Shown one piece after another: positions 19,220 to 30,375 of a stretch of DNA of 64,000 nt. Each line of letters starts with the position of its first letter. Position 1 is the first letter of the stretch. The notes below the pieces were generated by a model. It was given only the letters and a program-made list of their open reading frames with translations, made no database searches and was not told the origin of the DNA. The position numbers were made by a program, and so were the translations under genes. Source of the stretch: Streptomyces sp. Je 1-332 (GTDB lineage Bacteria; Actinomycetota; Actinomycetes; Streptomycetales; Streptomycetaceae). Location: positions 5,146,001 to 5,210,000 of the forward strand of contig NZ_CP160402.1 in NCBI RefSeq assembly GCF_040730185.1. Direction: 5' to 3'.

Positions 19220-19303
19220 GGAGCCCGCCTTTGCGGGAACTGCGCGTCCTACGCCGCGGGTGCGTCGTGGCCGGTCGCACAGTTCCCCGCGCCCCTCAGA
19301 ACA
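19220..19303. repeat. Streptomyces-type intergenic palindromic repeat, probable bidirectional terminator
   Basis: GCGGGAACTGCGCG (19233-19246) is answered by CGCACAGTTCCCCGC (19276-19290), with ACGCCGCGGGTGCGTCGTGG in the loop. This GGGGAACTGCGCG / TGCGTCGTGG unit is, from memory, one of the commonest dispersed intergenic palindromes in Streptomyces. It occupies the whole gap between two convergent genes, so it probably ends both transcripts. Confidence 0.7.
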
Positions 19304-20995
<1,692 letters not shown>

Positions 20996-21183
20996 TACGG
21001 CCATTCCTCACTCGGCAGACAGCGGCGCGGCCTCCATTGGCGACGCGCCAACCAGCGTAGAACGCGACGGGACGGCCGGGCTTGTGAGGTAAGGCTCAGT
21101 AGCCTTCGCGTTGCCCTCATGGGTTGTCCGAGGTTGTCCACAGGGGTAGTCGCGATCTATCGCGTTTGGGTAGGCTGAGTGAT

Positions 21184-21873
21184 GTGGACCTAGAGAAGCG
21201 CCCCCAGCCCCCCGAGCAGACCCACCCGGAACCGCAGCCCACGGGCATGCGCGCGTCGGACGCCGACCGGGACCGCACGGCGGACATCCTCCGCGAGGCC
21301 CTTGCCGAGGGCCGGCTGACCGCCGAGGAGCACGGCGAGCGGATCGACGGGGTCTATCGCGCCAAGACCATGGGTGAACTGGAGCCGCTGGTCAGCGACT
21401 TGCCCGCGGCGGGCGGTGCGGCGCGCCCGACGGTGATTCCCGAGCCCGTCCCCTCCCGGCCTTCGGACGGCGTGGTGCCTCCGGTCGCCGACGAGAACCT
21501 GGTCGCGGTCTTCAGCGCCTCGGTCCGCAAGGGGCGCTGGCGCGTGAGCCGCCGCATGCACGCGTACGCGATCTTCGGCAGCGTGGAGATCGACCTCAGC
21601 GAGGCGATCTTCGAGCAGCGCCAGATCGTCATCAAAGCGATCTCCGTCTTCGGCAACGTCGAGATCCGCGTCCCGGAGAACGTCTCGCTGCGGGGCACCG
21701 GCACGGGCGTGCTCGGCAACTTCGAGGTGGACACGCTCGATTCGGTCGAGCGGGACGCGCCGGTCGTCTTCGTCGACGGGTTCGCGGTTCTCGGCAACAT
21801 CGAGGCGAAGCCGAAGCGGGGCAAGCTCGTCCGGGACCTGCACAAGCACCTGCGCAAGCATCTCGGCCACTGA
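21184..21873 (+). CDS. DUF1707 domain protein with LiaF-like C-terminal domain
   Basis: GTG 21184 is the likely start (229 residues), with ATG 21247 as an alternative. Residues about 22-75 form the DUF1707 (SHOCT-like) domain RASDADRDRTADILREALAEGRLTAEEHGERID (cut here only by family boundaries), followed by a linker and a C-terminal beta-rich domain with repeated FGNVEI / LGNFEV / LGNIEA units, as in cell-wall-active antibiotic response (LiaF/DUF2154) proteins. No membrane segment is present. It lies in the conserved order fumarase - DUF1707 - whiB - glpX. Function unknown; a link to envelope stress is a guess from the fold. Confidence 0.75.
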   Translation: MDLEKRPQPPEQTHPEPQPTGMRASDADRDRTADILREALAEGRLTAEEHGERIDGVYRAKTMGELEPLVSDLPAAGGAARPTVIPEPVPSRPSDGVVPPVADENLVAVFSASVRKGRWRVSRRMHAYAIFGSVEIDLSEAIFEQRQIVIKAISVFGNVEIRVPENVSLRGTGTGVLGNFEVDTLDSVERDAPVVFVDGFAVLGNIEAKPKRGKLVRDLHKHLRKHLGH

Positions 21874-21903
21874 GGGGCGCATTAGGGCCCACTGACGGCG
21901 CGA

Positions 21904-21922
21904 AGTTCCGCTAATCGGAACT
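21904..21922. promoter_or_regulatory. AGTTCCG inverted repeat upstream of whiB gene
   Basis: Perfect 7-bp arms AGTTCCG (21904-21910) and CGGAACT (21916-21922) around CTAAT. It lies 78 bases before the whiB start, where a promoter operator would be. It could instead be a weak terminator of the DUF1707 gene, though no U-tract follows. Confidence 0.4.
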
Positions 21923-22000
21923 CAGTGCATAGGCGCATGCACAGCGGGTAGAGCTGCTGCATCGTCTCTCGCTCGCGAAGCCGTCGTCAGGAGTAGACCC

Positions 22001-22381
22001 GTGCTGCAGCCGTCGCATCAGTCCCTGCAGGTCGCCGCCGTTCCGGCCCAGCGTGGACCAGTGCGAGATCGCAACCAAGACGCCCCATGGCACACCGAGG
22101 CGGTGTGCCGACGAGACGAGGCCGGGCTGTTCTTCGCCCCGTCGAAGGAACCGACCGCCTCACGTCTGTCCCGGGAAGAAGCCGCGAAGCGCGTCTGCGG
22201 CGGCTGTCCGGTGATGGTCGAATGCCGGGAGCACGCCCTGCTCCAGCCCGAGCCGTACGGCGTCTGGGGCGGCCTCACGGCCGCGGAGCGCCGCGTGGTG
22301 CTCGCCCGGCGGCGCCGCCGCGAGGTCGAGCTCAAGAAGGCCGCGCACACGACCGCGGGGCCGATCGCCGCCGCCGGATAG
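22001..22381 (+). CDS. wblI: WhiB-family iron-sulfur regulator (WblI-like)
   Basis: GTG 22001 follows CAGGAG (21988-21993). The 126-residue protein has the four cluster cysteines Cys36, Cys66, Cys69 and Cys75 (CX29CX2CX5C) and the family's GVWGGLTAAERR turn, followed by a basic tail (ARRRRREVELKK). WhiB proteins bind a [4Fe-4S] cluster and sigma factor region 4 to control transcription. The symbol is from the gene order next to glpX, as for wblI (SCO5046) in S. coelicolor. Confidence 0.9.
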   Translation: MLQPSHQSLQVAAVPAQRGPVRDRNQDAPWHTEAVCRRDEAGLFFAPSKEPTASRLSREEAAKRVCGGCPVMVECREHALLQPEPYGVWGGLTAAERRVVLARRRRREVELKKAAHTTAGPIAAAG

Positions 22382-22402
22382 GCCTGTTCTTCCGTACGCC
22401 GA

Positions 22403-22432
22403 AGGGGGCGTCCCCCGCACGGGGCGCCCCCT
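22403..22432. terminator. Terminator between whiB gene and glpX
   Basis: AGGGGGCG (22403-22410) pairs with CGCCCCCT (22425-22432), extended inward by CCCC/GGGG with one bulged base. It lies between two convergent genes. Confidence 0.7.
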
Positions 22433-22462
22433 CCGGTGTGCGCAACTCGCGCTCTGCAAAGC

Positions 22463-23494
22463 CTACTTGGCGCGGTCGAAGTCGATGGCGCTGTAGGCGC
22501 GCAGCTTCGCGAGGCGGTGGTCGGAGTCGATCTTGCGGATCGTGCCCGACTTGGAGCGCATGACCAGGGACGAGGTCGAGGCCTTCTCGGCGGCGTAGCG
22601 CACGCCCTGGAGCAGTTCGCCGTCGGTGATGCCGGTCGCGACGAAGAAGACGTTGTCCCCGCGGACCAGGTCGGTCGTCGACAGCGTGCGGTCCAGGTCG
22701 TGGCCCGCGTCCAGCGCTCGCTGGCGCTCAGCGTCGTCCTTCGGCCACAGCTTGCCCTGGATCGTTCCGCCGAGGCACTTGATCGCGCAGGCCGAGATGA
22801 TGCCCTCGGGGGTGCCGCCGATGCCCATGAGCATGTCGACGCCGGTGCCCTCGCGCACGGCCATGATCGAACCGGCGACGTCGCCGTCCGAGATGAACTT
22901 GATGCGCGCGCCGGTCTCCCGGATCTCCTTGACGATGCCCTCGTGGCGGGGGCGGTCGAGGATCATGACCGTGACGTCCTCGGGCGAGCGGCCCTTGGCC
23001 TTGGCGACGCGGCGGATGTTGACGGACGCCGGGGCGTTGATGTCCACGTAGTCGGCGGCTTCCGGGCCCGTGACCAGCTTGTCCATGTAGAAGACCGCGG
23101 ACGGGTCGAACATGGCACCGCGGTCGGCGGCGGCGAGCACGGCGATCGCGTTCGGCATCCCCTTCGCGCACAGGGTCGTGCCGTCGATCGGGTCGACGGC
23201 GATGTCGACCTCGGCGCCGGTGGTGTCGCCGATGCGTTCTCCGTTGAAGAGCATCGGGGCCTCGTCCTTCTCGCCCTCACCGATGACGACGACGCCGTTC
23301 ATCGAGACGGTGGAGACGAGGGTGCGCATGGCCCTGACGGCGGCGCCGTCGGCGCCGATCTTGTCGCCGCGGCCGACCCAGCGGCCGGCGGCCATGGCGG
23401 CGGCCTCGGTGACCCGGACGAGCTCCAGGGCGAGGTTGCGGTCGGGAGCCTCGGGAGAGACTTCGAGCTCGGACGGGAGATGATGCTCGGTCAT
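22463..23494 (-). CDS. glpX: Class II fructose-1,6-bisphosphatase
   Basis: ATG 23494 ([20 protein letters not shown]) is chosen over the longer open frame to 23644. The 343-residue protein has the metal- and phosphate-binding motifs [12 protein letters not shown] and [13 protein letters not shown] of the GlpX family, plus GIGGTPEG. It removes the 1-phosphate of fructose-1,6-bisphosphate, the committed step of gluconeogenesis, and is the main fructose bisphosphatase of actinobacteria. Confidence 0.96.
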   Translation of the reverse strand: MTEHHLPSELEVSPEAPDRNLALELVRVTEAAAMAAGRWVGRGDKIGADGAAVRAMRTLVSTVSMNGVVVIGEGEKDEAPMLFNGERIGDTTGAEVDIAVDPIDGTTLCAKGMPNAIAVLAAADRGAMFDPSAVFYMDKLVTGPEAADYVDINAPASVNIRRVAKAKGRSPEDVTVMILDRPRHEGIVKEIRETGARIKFISDGDVAGSIMAVREGTGVDMLMGIGGTPEGIISACAIKCLGGTIQGKLWPKDDAERQRALDAGHDLDRTLSTTDLVRGDNVFFVATGITDGELLQGVRYAAEKASTSSLVMRSKSGTIRKIDSDHRLAKLRAYSAIDFDRAK

Positions 23495-23720
23495 CGGAGA
23501 GCACCTTTCTGCTGATACAAAAAAGTGGCGCGCCCGTAGGGCGTCCTTGGAAGGGCGGGGGTGGGAGACGGGAGGGCGGCCGGATGAGGGTTTGGCGACG
23601 ACTCTATCCGTAGGTCGACAAAATGAGCAGAGGGCCCCACGCATGAGCGGATCGGACGCCGGGGGCGGTCAGGGGAGCACCGGGGGAAGAGGCGTGGACC
23701 GCGCCTGAGAACATGGGGGC

Positions 23721-24239
23721 GTGGCAGGCAGACAAGGCAAGCAGACCGTACGGAACATGCTGTGGTCGATGGCGGTGATCGCGCTCGTGGCAGGCGCGAT
23801 GTACATCTTCATCCCGCACGACGACTCCAAGAGTCCCGTCAAGCGCGTGGACTACCGCGTGGAGCTGCTGTCCGCGCGCCGGGCGGCGGCGTATCCGGTG
23901 GTCGCCCCCGAGGGCCTGGCCAAGGCGTGGAAGCCGACGTCGGTGCGGTTCGACGGCTCCAAGGGCGACAGCTGGCACCTGGGTTTCCTCGACCCGTCCG
24001 GTGAGTACGTCGCGGTCAAGCAGTCCACGGCCAAGCCGGTCAAGTTCATCGAGGAGGCCACACAGCGGGCCGTGCGGACGAAGGCCACCGAGAAGATCGC
24101 CGGCCAGACGTGGCACCGCTACGAGGGCCAGACGTACGACGCCCTGGTGCGCGAGGACAAGGGCGCGACGACGGTGATCACGGGCACGGCGTCGTTCGGC
24201 CAGCTGTCGGAGATGGCGCAGGCGCTGAAGACGTCCTGA
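23721..24239 (+). CDS. DUF4245 membrane-anchored protein
   Basis: GTG 23721 gives 172 residues. A short basic N-terminus precedes one membrane segment (MLWSMAVIALVAGAMYIFI), so most of the protein should be outside the membrane. The rest matches the DUF4245 pattern (YPVVAPEGL...W.PTSVRF......WHLGFL.P.GEYVAV.Q). No function is known for the family. It is conserved beside glpX in Streptomyces and ends at a very strong terminator. Confidence 0.8.
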   Translation: MAGRQGKQTVRNMLWSMAVIALVAGAMYIFIPHDDSKSPVKRVDYRVELLSARRAAAYPVVAPEGLAKAWKPTSVRFDGSKGDSWHLGFLDPSGEYVAVKQSTAKPVKFIEEATQRAVRTKATEKIAGQTWHRYEGQTYDALVREDKGATTVITGTASFGQLSEMAQALKTS

Positions 24240-24254
24240 GTGGTCGTTGTTCAG

Positions 24255-24305
24255 TGGTACGAGTGAGGGCCCCGGCGGCAGTCGCCGGGGCCCTCACTCG
24301 TACCA
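24255..24305. terminator. Bidirectional terminator between DUF4245 and nitroreductase genes
   Basis: Perfect 23-bp stem: left arm 24255-24277, 5-base loop GCAGT, right arm 24283-24305. It is the strongest hairpin of the core region and separates two convergent genes. Confidence 0.92.
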
Positions 24306-24331
24306 CCCGCTCGTCGGCAGGTGTGGCGGTC

Positions 24332-24922
24332 TCAGACGGTCTGGATGACCTGGTCGAGCTCGAGGCGCGGGGAGCGCGGGAACCAGGCGTTCTCGGCGGG
24401 CTTGCCGATGTTGACGATCATCAGCGGGGTGTGGTCGCCGTCCAGGAACTCCTTCTGGACACCGGCGGCGTCGAAGCCGGTCATCGGGCCCGCGGCCAGG
24501 CCGGCGGCGCGCACGCCGATGATGAAGTAGGCGGCCTGCAGCGCGGCGTTGAGGTGCGCGGCGCCCTCGCGGGCCGGGCGCTCCGAGAAGAAGACGTCCT
24601 TGGCCTGCGGGAAGTGCGGGAACAGCGCCGGCAGCTCCTCGTGGAACTCGTTGTCCGCGGAGAGGATCGCGACGAGCGGGGCGGAGGCGGTCTTGGGCTG
24701 GTTGCCCTCGGCCATGTGCTGGACCAGGCGCTCGCGGGCCTCGGGGGAGCGGACCAGCGTGATGCGCAGCGGCGACAGGTTGAAGGCGGTCGGGCCGAAC
24801 TTGACCAGGTCGTAGATCGCCTGCACCTGCTCGTCGGTGACCGGCTCATCGGTGAAGGAGTTCGCGGTGCGGGCCTCGCGGAAGAGCAGGTCCTGTGCGG
24901 CGGGGTCAAGGACGAGAGACAT
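24332..24922 (-). CDS. Nitroreductase-family FMN enzyme (RutE/HadB-like)
   Basis: The 196-residue protein resembles the malonic-semialdehyde reductase RutE group: EARTANSFTDEPVTDEQVQAIYDL is replaced here across the N-terminus, then GPTAFNLSPLR (FMN loop), GNQPKTASAPL and GVRAAGLAAGPMTGFD. These enzymes use FMN and NAD(P)H to reduce aldehydes, quinones or nitro groups. The physiological substrate is not fixed by the sequence. The 176-base gap upstream holds three tandem CTGCCGAC units (about 25064-25087) and its promoter. Confidence 0.87.
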   Translation of the reverse strand: MSLVLDPAAQDLLFREARTANSFTDEPVTDEQVQAIYDLVKFGPTAFNLSPLRITLVRSPEARERLVQHMAEGNQPKTASAPLVAILSADNEFHEELPALFPHFPQAKDVFFSERPAREGAAHLNAALQAAYFIIGVRAAGLAAGPMTGFDAAGVQKEFLDGDHTPLMIVNIGKPAENAWFPRSPRLELDQVIQTV

Positions 24923-25098
24923 GGATCAACCTTCTCGGTGCGTCGTGCGTGGATCAGCTTGCTTCACCGACCGTACGACGCTGCGGTTTAATCTTCAACC
25001 AAATCGGGGGTTGGGTGATCCGCTTCACAACGCACCAGGTCAGGGCGAGGCGCCGCGCTGGTCCTGCCGACCTGCCGACCTGCCGACGTGCCATCGCG

Positions 25099-25386
25099 CT
25101 AGTGGTTCTCGGCGTCCTCGGCGTCCGCGCCCGCGCCCGCGTCAGCGCCGTCGTCCGCGTCCCCGTCGGGACCGGCCAGGGCCGCGTCCAGGCGGGCGCG
25201 GGCGCCGTCCAGCCAGCGGCGGCACACCTTCGCCAGTTCCTCGCCGCGCTCCCACAGGGCGAGCGACTCCTCGAGCGTGGTGCCGCCGGTCTCCAGGCGG
25301 CGTACGACCTCGATGAGCTCGTCCCGCGCCTGCTCGTAGCCGAGTGCGTCCGCCGGGCTCGTGGCCTCGTCCGTCTTGCTGGTCAT
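25099..25386 (-). CDS. xseB: Exodeoxyribonuclease VII small subunit
   Basis: ATG 25386 ([19 protein letters not shown]) has GGTGGGG upstream; the GTG three codons earlier is less likely. The 95-residue protein has the XseB core [37 protein letters not shown] and an acidic Ala/Asp tail. Several XseB copies wrap the large subunit to form the enzyme that degrades single-stranded DNA. The gene begins 10 bases after xseA ends; the two are co-transcribed. Confidence 0.95.
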   Translation of the reverse strand: MTSKTDEATSPADALGYEQARDELIEVVRRLETGGTTLEESLALWERGEELAKVCRRWLDGARARLDAALAGPDGDADDGADAGAGADAEDAENH

Positions 25387-25396
25387 GTGCCCCACC

Positions 25397-26623
25397 CTAA
25401 ATGTCGGTTCGTGCGGTCTCTGTGGCCCGTACGGTGAACTCGCCCTCGGCGACCCGGGCCCGCAGCTCCTCGTCGGGAGCCACCTCCTCTGGGGCGCGCA
25501 CCACGGCGCCGTCGGCCTTCTGCAGCACCGCGTACCCCCGCTGGAGCGTCGCGGCGGGGGAGAGGCCCACCACGCGCGCGTGGGTGTGCGTCAGCTCGGA
25601 TTCGGCGCGGTCGAGGAGATGCCCGAGCGTGCGGCGGCTGCGGTCGACGAGCGCCGAGACCTGCTCCTCGCGCTCCTCGATCATGCGGTGCGGGTTCTCC
25701 ATGGAGGGGCGGGCGAGGGCGTGCGCGAGGCCGCGGTCCTCGCGGTCGAGGAAGGCGTCCATGCAGCGCCGGGCCCGGTCCCGCAGCCACCGCACGCGCT
25801 CGTACTCCTCGCCGACGTCCGGCACGACCTTCTTGGCGGCGTCGGTGGGGGTGGAGGCGCGCAGGTCCGCCACGTAGTCGAGCAGGGGGTTGTCCGGCTC
25901 GTGGCCGATCGCGGAGACGACGGGCGTACGGCAGGAGGCGACGGCCCGTACGAGCTGCTCGTCCGAGAACGGCAGCAGGTCCTCGACGCTGCCGCCGCCG
26001 CGGGCCACGATGATCACGTCCACGGCGTCGAGGGCGTCAAGATCCTTCACGGCCTGCACGACCTGCGGCACGGCGTGCACGCCCTGGACGGGGACGTTGC
26101 GCACCTCGAAGCGGACGGCGGGCCAGCGGTGCCGGGCGTTCTCCAGGACGTCCCGCTCGGCGGCGGAGGCGCGACCGGTGACGAGCCCGATGAGCTGCGG
26201 CAGGAAAGGCAGCGCCTTCTTCCGTTCGGCGGCGAAGAGCCCTTCCCCAGCGAGGCTCTTCTTCAACAACTCGATCCGCGCGAGCAGTTCGCCCACACCG
26301 ACGGGCTTTATCTCGACGGCCCGCAGGGACAGCTGCCCCCGGGGCGCGTACCACTCGGGCTTGGCGCGGACGACGACTCGGGCGCCCTCGGAGACGAGGT
26401 CCGCCACGGCGTCGAACACCTGGCGGTAGCAGGTGACGCTGACGGAGATGTCGTGCGAGGGGTCGCGCAACGTCATGAATACGACGCCGGCGCCGGGCCT
26501 GCGGGACAGCTGCGTGATCTGCCCCTCGACCCACACGGCACCGAGCCGGTCGATCCACCCCCCGATGAGCCGCGACACCTCACCCACGGGCAACGGGGCC
26601 TCAGCGGACGTATTCAAAGCCAT
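25397..26623 (-). CDS. xseA: Exodeoxyribonuclease VII large subunit
   Basis: ATG 26623 ([19 protein letters not shown]) gives 408 residues; upstream frame is low-complexity and rejected. It has the N-terminal OB fold ([17 protein letters not shown]), the catalytic domain with [22 protein letters not shown] and [27 protein letters not shown], and a coiled-coil region (about 270-350) that binds XseB. It cuts single-stranded DNA from both ends. Confidence 0.96.
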   Translation of the reverse strand: MALNTSAEAPLPVGEVSRLIGGWIDRLGAVWVEGQITQLSRRPGAGVVFMTLRDPSHDISVSVTCYRQVFDAVADLVSEGARVVVRAKPEWYAPRGQLSLRAVEIKPVGVGELLARIELLKKSLAGEGLFAAERKKALPFLPQLIGLVTGRASAAERDVLENARHRWPAVRFEVRNVPVQGVHAVPQVVQAVKDLDALDAVDVIIVARGGGSVEDLLPFSDEQLVRAVASCRTPVVSAIGHEPDNPLLDYVADLRASTPTDAAKKVVPDVGEEYERVRWLRDRARRCMDAFLDREDRGLAHALARPSMENPHRMIEEREEQVSALVDRSRRTLGHLLDRAESELTHTHARVVGLSPAATLQRGYAVLQKADGAVVRAPEEVAPDEELRARVAEGEFTVRATETARTDI

Positions 26624-27006
26624 GCCCGGAGCGTATAACCCACCACCGACACCCCAACTCCCACGCACACCCGCGAAGCCCACCCCGCAGCCCTCCACAA
26701 CCGCGCTCGCGCCTCGGCCCGCACAACTCCCGCGCCCCGGCCCCCACCGTCGCGGCTCCCACGCTCGGGGCTCTGCCCGGCCTCGCCCCACACAACTCCC
26801 GCGCCGCGTACGGGCCGTTCAACCGGCGCTCCTACGACGAGGACCGGACGCGGAGTATCGGGTGGGTGGGCGGGAAAGATCCGCCGCGAAGCGGCGGTTC
26901 AGTACCCCGTAAGGCGCCCCCGCCAGCGAAAGCGTTCAGGCCCCCCGTAAGGCGCCCCGCAGCCCAAGCGGCCCCCCACGCCCGGGGGGGGGCAACGCCC
27001 ACCGAG
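26624..27006. repeat. C-rich intergenic region with short repeats
   Basis: No gene is seen in these 383 bases. The + strand is strongly C-rich. CCCCGTAAGGCGCCCC occurs at 26905-26920 and 26943-26958; CACAACTCCCGCGCC occurs twice (near 26724 and 26790), resembling degraded arms of the GGGAACTGCGCG palindrome family; CCGCCGC-GAA-GCGGCGG (26881-26897) is a perfect hairpin. It separates xseA and the permease gene, both on the - strand, and may hold the xseA promoter and the remains of repeat insertions. Confidence 0.55.
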
Positions 27007-28449
27007 TCAGTGACCCCCCGGCGGGGGCGAGGAAGCCCCCCGGCGCCCCCGCTGGCCGAACAGCACCGCAAGCCCCGCAGCGAACCAAACCGCCCCCACC
27101 ACCTGCGCAGACCCCGCAGCCTCCACGATCACGGCAATGGTGATCGCGGCCCCCAGCACCGGCACCAGAAGGTGCCGCCACCAGCTGACCGCCCCTCCCC
27201 GCTTCCGTACCGCGAACCACCCCACCACGCTCGCGTGCAGCAAAACGAACGCCGTGAGCGCCCCGACATTCACCACCGACACCAGGTGATCCATCCCGTC
27301 GTCCCGTCGAGCCGCCCACACCGCCGCCACCATCGTGATCACAGCCGCGCACAGCAACGCGAGCCGAGGCGTCCCGGAATCCGTCCTCGACAGCGCCCCC
27401 GGCAGCCGCCGGTCGCGAGCCATGGCGAACAGGAGCCGACCCGCCGCGGCCTGCCCGGCCAGGGCGGCGAAGGCCGCGCCGATCGCCTTGCTGACGGCCA
27501 CCAGGTCATGGAGCCAGTCCCCGACCGCCGAGTCGACCGCATCGTAGAAGGCGGACCCCTGCTTGACCGGCTCGGCGGCCAGCTGCGCCGACGACATCGG
27601 TTCGAGCAGAGCGACCAGATACGTCTGGGCGATGAACAGCACACCGGCGAGCGCCAGACAGCACAGCACCGCCCGCGCCACCTTCGCCGAGCCCCCCGTC
27701 ACCTCCTCCGCGAACGAGGCGATCGCGTCGAAGCCCAGATACGAGAGCACCGCCACCGACACCGCCCCCACCACGGCACCCAGCGCGAAGGCCCCTTGCG
27801 ACCCATCCCCGCTCAGCGGGGAGAGCCAGTCCCGCTGGGCCCCGTCCTGCGCCAGGACGACGATCGCCGACACCACGAAGACAAGGAGGACCACGATTTC
27901 CATGGCGAGCACCAGGAACCCGACCCGCGCGGCCGCCCGTACGCCCCACAGGTTCAGCGCGGTCGTCACCACGACCGCGATCGCCGTCCACACCCACCGG
28001 GAGACGGAGGGCACGAGCGCCTCCATCGCGATCCCGGAGAAGAGATAGGCGACGGCCGGGATGAGGAGATAGTCGAGCATCGCCATCCACCCGGCGATGA
28101 ACCCGGGGCCGTTGCCGAGCCCCACGCGCGCGTAGGCGAAGACGGAACCCGCCTGGGGGACCACCTTCACCATCTGGGCGTAGCTGAACGCGGTGAACGC
28201 CATCGCGACCGTGGCGATGATGTAGACGAGCGCCACCGCGCCGTGCGACTTGGCGTCGAGCGTCCCGAAGACGCCAACCGGTGCCATCGGGGCGATGAAC
28301 AGCAACCCGTAGACGACCAGATCACGGAAGCCGAGACTGCGCCGAAGCCCGTCGCCCTCGACAGCGGCACCAGCAGCGCTGTGGGCGCCGCCCGTCGTGT
28401 CTGAGTCGCCGGGCTTGCTGGACTGGTCACCGGACTGGTTACCGGACAT
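27007..28449 (-). CDS. APC-family amino acid permease
   Basis: ATG 28449 (MSGNQSGDQ) has GGAGG five bases upstream, so the longer frame to 28536 is rejected. The 480-residue protein has a hydrophilic N-terminus, then about 12 membrane segments of the amino acid/polyamine/organocation fold (GFRDLVVYGLLFIAPMAPVG first; AGSVFAYARVGLGNGPGFIAGW; FDAIASFAEE). It imports or exchanges amino acids or amines; specificity cannot be read. Confidence 0.9.
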   Translation of the reverse strand: MSGNQSGDQSSKPGDSDTTGGAHSAAGAAVEGDGLRRSLGFRDLVVYGLLFIAPMAPVGVFGTLDAKSHGAVALVYIIATVAMAFTAFSYAQMVKVVPQAGSVFAYARVGLGNGPGFIAGWMAMLDYLLIPAVAYLFSGIAMEALVPSVSRWVWTAIAVVVTTALNLWGVRAAARVGFLVLAMEIVVLLVFVVSAIVVLAQDGAQRDWLSPLSGDGSQGAFALGAVVGAVSVAVLSYLGFDAIASFAEEVTGGSAKVARAVLCCLALAGVLFIAQTYLVALLEPMSSAQLAAEPVKQGSAFYDAVDSAVGDWLHDLVAVSKAIGAAFAALAGQAAAGRLLFAMARDRRLPGALSRTDSGTPRLALLCAAVITMVAAVWAARRDDGMDHLVSVVNVGALTAFVLLHASVVGWFAVRKRGGAVSWWRHLLVPVLGAAITIAVIVEAAGSAQVVGAVWFAAGLAVLFGQRGRRGASSPPPGGH

Positions 28450-28534
28450 CGTGCCTCCGTAAGTGAACGCAGGCCCCCAGTCTCCCCAAGAAGCCGATCT
28501 TTGACGCGCTGGGCTCGGCCTTACGATGGGGGGC

Positions 28535-29518
28535 ATGACTGCTTCGACTCCTGCCCGCCGAGTCCTGCTCGCCGCCCCCCGCGGCTACTGCGCGGGTGTG
28601 GACCGTGCCGTGATCGCCGTCGAGAAGGCCCTTGAGCAGTACGGGGCCCCGATCTATGTCCGCCACGAGATCGTGCACAACAAGTACGTGGTGCAGACCC
28701 TGGAGAAGAAGGGGGCCATCTTCGTCGACCAGACGGCGGAGGTCCCCGAGGGCTCCATCGTCATGTTCTCCGCGCACGGAGTGGCGCCGACGGTCCACGC
28801 CGAAGCCGCCGAGCGGAAACTGGCGACGATCGACGCGACGTGCCCCCTGGTCACGAAGGTGCACAAGGAGGCCGTCCGGTTCGCCAAGGACGACTTCGAC
28901 ATCCTCCTGATCGGTCACGAGGGCCACGAGGAGGTCATCGGCACGTCCGGTGAGGCCCCCGACCACATCACGCTGGTCGACGGCCCCGACGACGTCGCGA
29001 ACGTCGAGGTCCGCGACCCCGACAAGGTCGTCTGGCTCTCTCAGACCACCCTCTCGGTCGACGAGACCATGGAGACGGTCGACGCCCTCAAGACCAAGTT
29101 CCCGGGCCTGATCTCCCCGCCCAGCGACGACATCTGCTACGCCACGCAGAACCGCCAGGTCGCGGTGAAGAAGCTGGCGGAGGACGCCGAGCTGGTCATC
29201 GTGGTCGGCTCCAAGAACTCCTCGAACTCGATCCGCATGGTCGAGGTCGCCCTCGACGCCGGCGCGGCCGCCTCGCACCTCGTCGACAACGCCGAGGAGA
29301 TCGACGAGGCCTGGCTGGAGGGCGTGACCACGGTCGGCCTCACCTCGGGCGCCTCCGTGCCCGACGTCCTGGTGGACGGCGTCATCGAGTGGCTCGCCGA
29401 GCGCGGGTACGGGGACGTGGAGACGGTGAAGACGGCCGACGAGTCGATCACCTTCTCGCTGCCGAAGGAGCTCCGCCGCGACCTGCGCGCCGAGGCCGCC
29501 GAGCTGTCACAGAAGTAA
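28535..29518 (+). CDS. ispH: 4-hydroxy-3-methylbut-2-enyl diphosphate reductase
   Basis: ATG 28535 ([21 protein letters not shown]) is preferred to the ATG at 28526, which overlaps the G-rich ribosome site. The 327-residue protein has the three cluster cysteines Cys19 (GYCAGVD), Cys103 (DATCPLV) and Cys201 (DDICYAT) of IspH/LytB and the [10 protein letters not shown] motif. It makes IPP and DMAPP at the end of the MEP pathway, using a [4Fe-4S] cluster. Confidence 0.97.
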   Translation: MTASTPARRVLLAAPRGYCAGVDRAVIAVEKALEQYGAPIYVRHEIVHNKYVVQTLEKKGAIFVDQTAEVPEGSIVMFSAHGVAPTVHAEAAERKLATIDATCPLVTKVHKEAVRFAKDDFDILLIGHEGHEEVIGTSGEAPDHITLVDGPDDVANVEVRDPDKVVWLSQTTLSVDETMETVDALKTKFPGLISPPSDDICYATQNRQVAVKKLAEDAELVIVVGSKNSSNSIRMVEVALDAGAAASHLVDNAEEIDEAWLEGVTTVGLTSGASVPDVLVDGVIEWLAERGYGDVETVKTADESITFSLPKELRRDLRAEAAELSQK

Positions 29519-29553
29519 CGCAGCTGTCGGAGGGTGGCCGTACGGTGGGTCTC

Positions 29554-30297
29554 ATGCAGATCTTCGGTGTGGACATCGGCGGATCAGGGATCAAGGGCGC
29601 GCCCGTTGACCTGGACCGTGGAGACCTGGCACAAGAGCGGCACAAAGTACTGACCCCGCAACCGGCCACGCCCGACGGCGTGGCCGACAAGGTGCGCGAG
29701 GTGGTCGAGCACTTCGGCTGGACGGGCCCGATCGGCGCCACGTTCCCCGGCGTGATCACCGACGGTACGGCGCGCACCGCGGCCAACGTGGACAAGAGCT
29801 GGATCGGCACGGACATCGAGAGCCTGATCGCGGACCGGCTCGGTGACACCGGGCCGGTCACCGTCCTGAACGACGCGGACGCGGCGGGCGTGGCCGAGAT
29901 GAACTTCGGGGCGGGCCGCGGCCGGACGGGCACGGTCCTCCTGCTCACCCTCGGCACGGGCATCGGCAGCGCCTTGTTCACCGGCGGCCGCCTCGTCCCG
30001 AACACCGAGCTCGGCCATCTTGAGCTGCACGGTCACGACGCGGAGAAGAAGGCGTCGTCCAAGGCCAAGGAGGACGAGGACCTCAGCTGGGAGCACTGGG
30101 CGCACCGCGTCCAGAAGTATCTGGCCCACGTGGAGATGCTGTTCTCGCCCGAGCTCTTCATCATCGGCGGCGGTGTGAGCCGCAAGTCGCACAAGTTCCT
30201 GCCGTTGATCAAGGACATCAAGGCAGAGATCGTCCCCGCGGAGCTGCAGAACAACGCGGGGATCGTGGGCGCGGCGATGGCGGCGGCGGAAAAGTAA
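29554..30297 (+). CDS. ppgK: Polyphosphate glucokinase
   Basis: ATG 29554 ([20 protein letters not shown]) follows GGTGGG. The 247-residue protein has the ROK-type phosphate motif [12 protein letters not shown], catalytic Asp in VLNDADAAG, and [12 protein letters not shown]; the length and the Lys-rich segment [13 protein letters not shown] match actinobacterial polyphosphate/ATP-glucokinases. It phosphorylates glucose from polyphosphate or ATP. It lies 35 bases after ispH and may be co-transcribed. A G/C inverted repeat at about 30355-30378 may end the transcript. Confidence 0.95.
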   Translation: MQIFGVDIGGSGIKGAPVDLDRGDLAQERHKVLTPQPATPDGVADKVREVVEHFGWTGPIGATFPGVITDGTARTAANVDKSWIGTDIESLIADRLGDTGPVTVLNDADAAGVAEMNFGAGRGRTGTVLLLTLGTGIGSALFTGGRLVPNTELGHLELHGHDAEKKASSKAKEDEDLSWEHWAHRVQKYLAHVEMLFSPELFIIGGGVSRKSHKFLPLIKDIKAEIVPAELQNNAGIVGAAMAAAEK

Positions 30298-30375
30298 CCA
30301 CGCGGAAGCGGGAAGGCCGCCTCCCCGGCGGGTGCCCCGCCTCCCTGGCAGGCAGCCCGGCCCCCGGGTCGGGCC

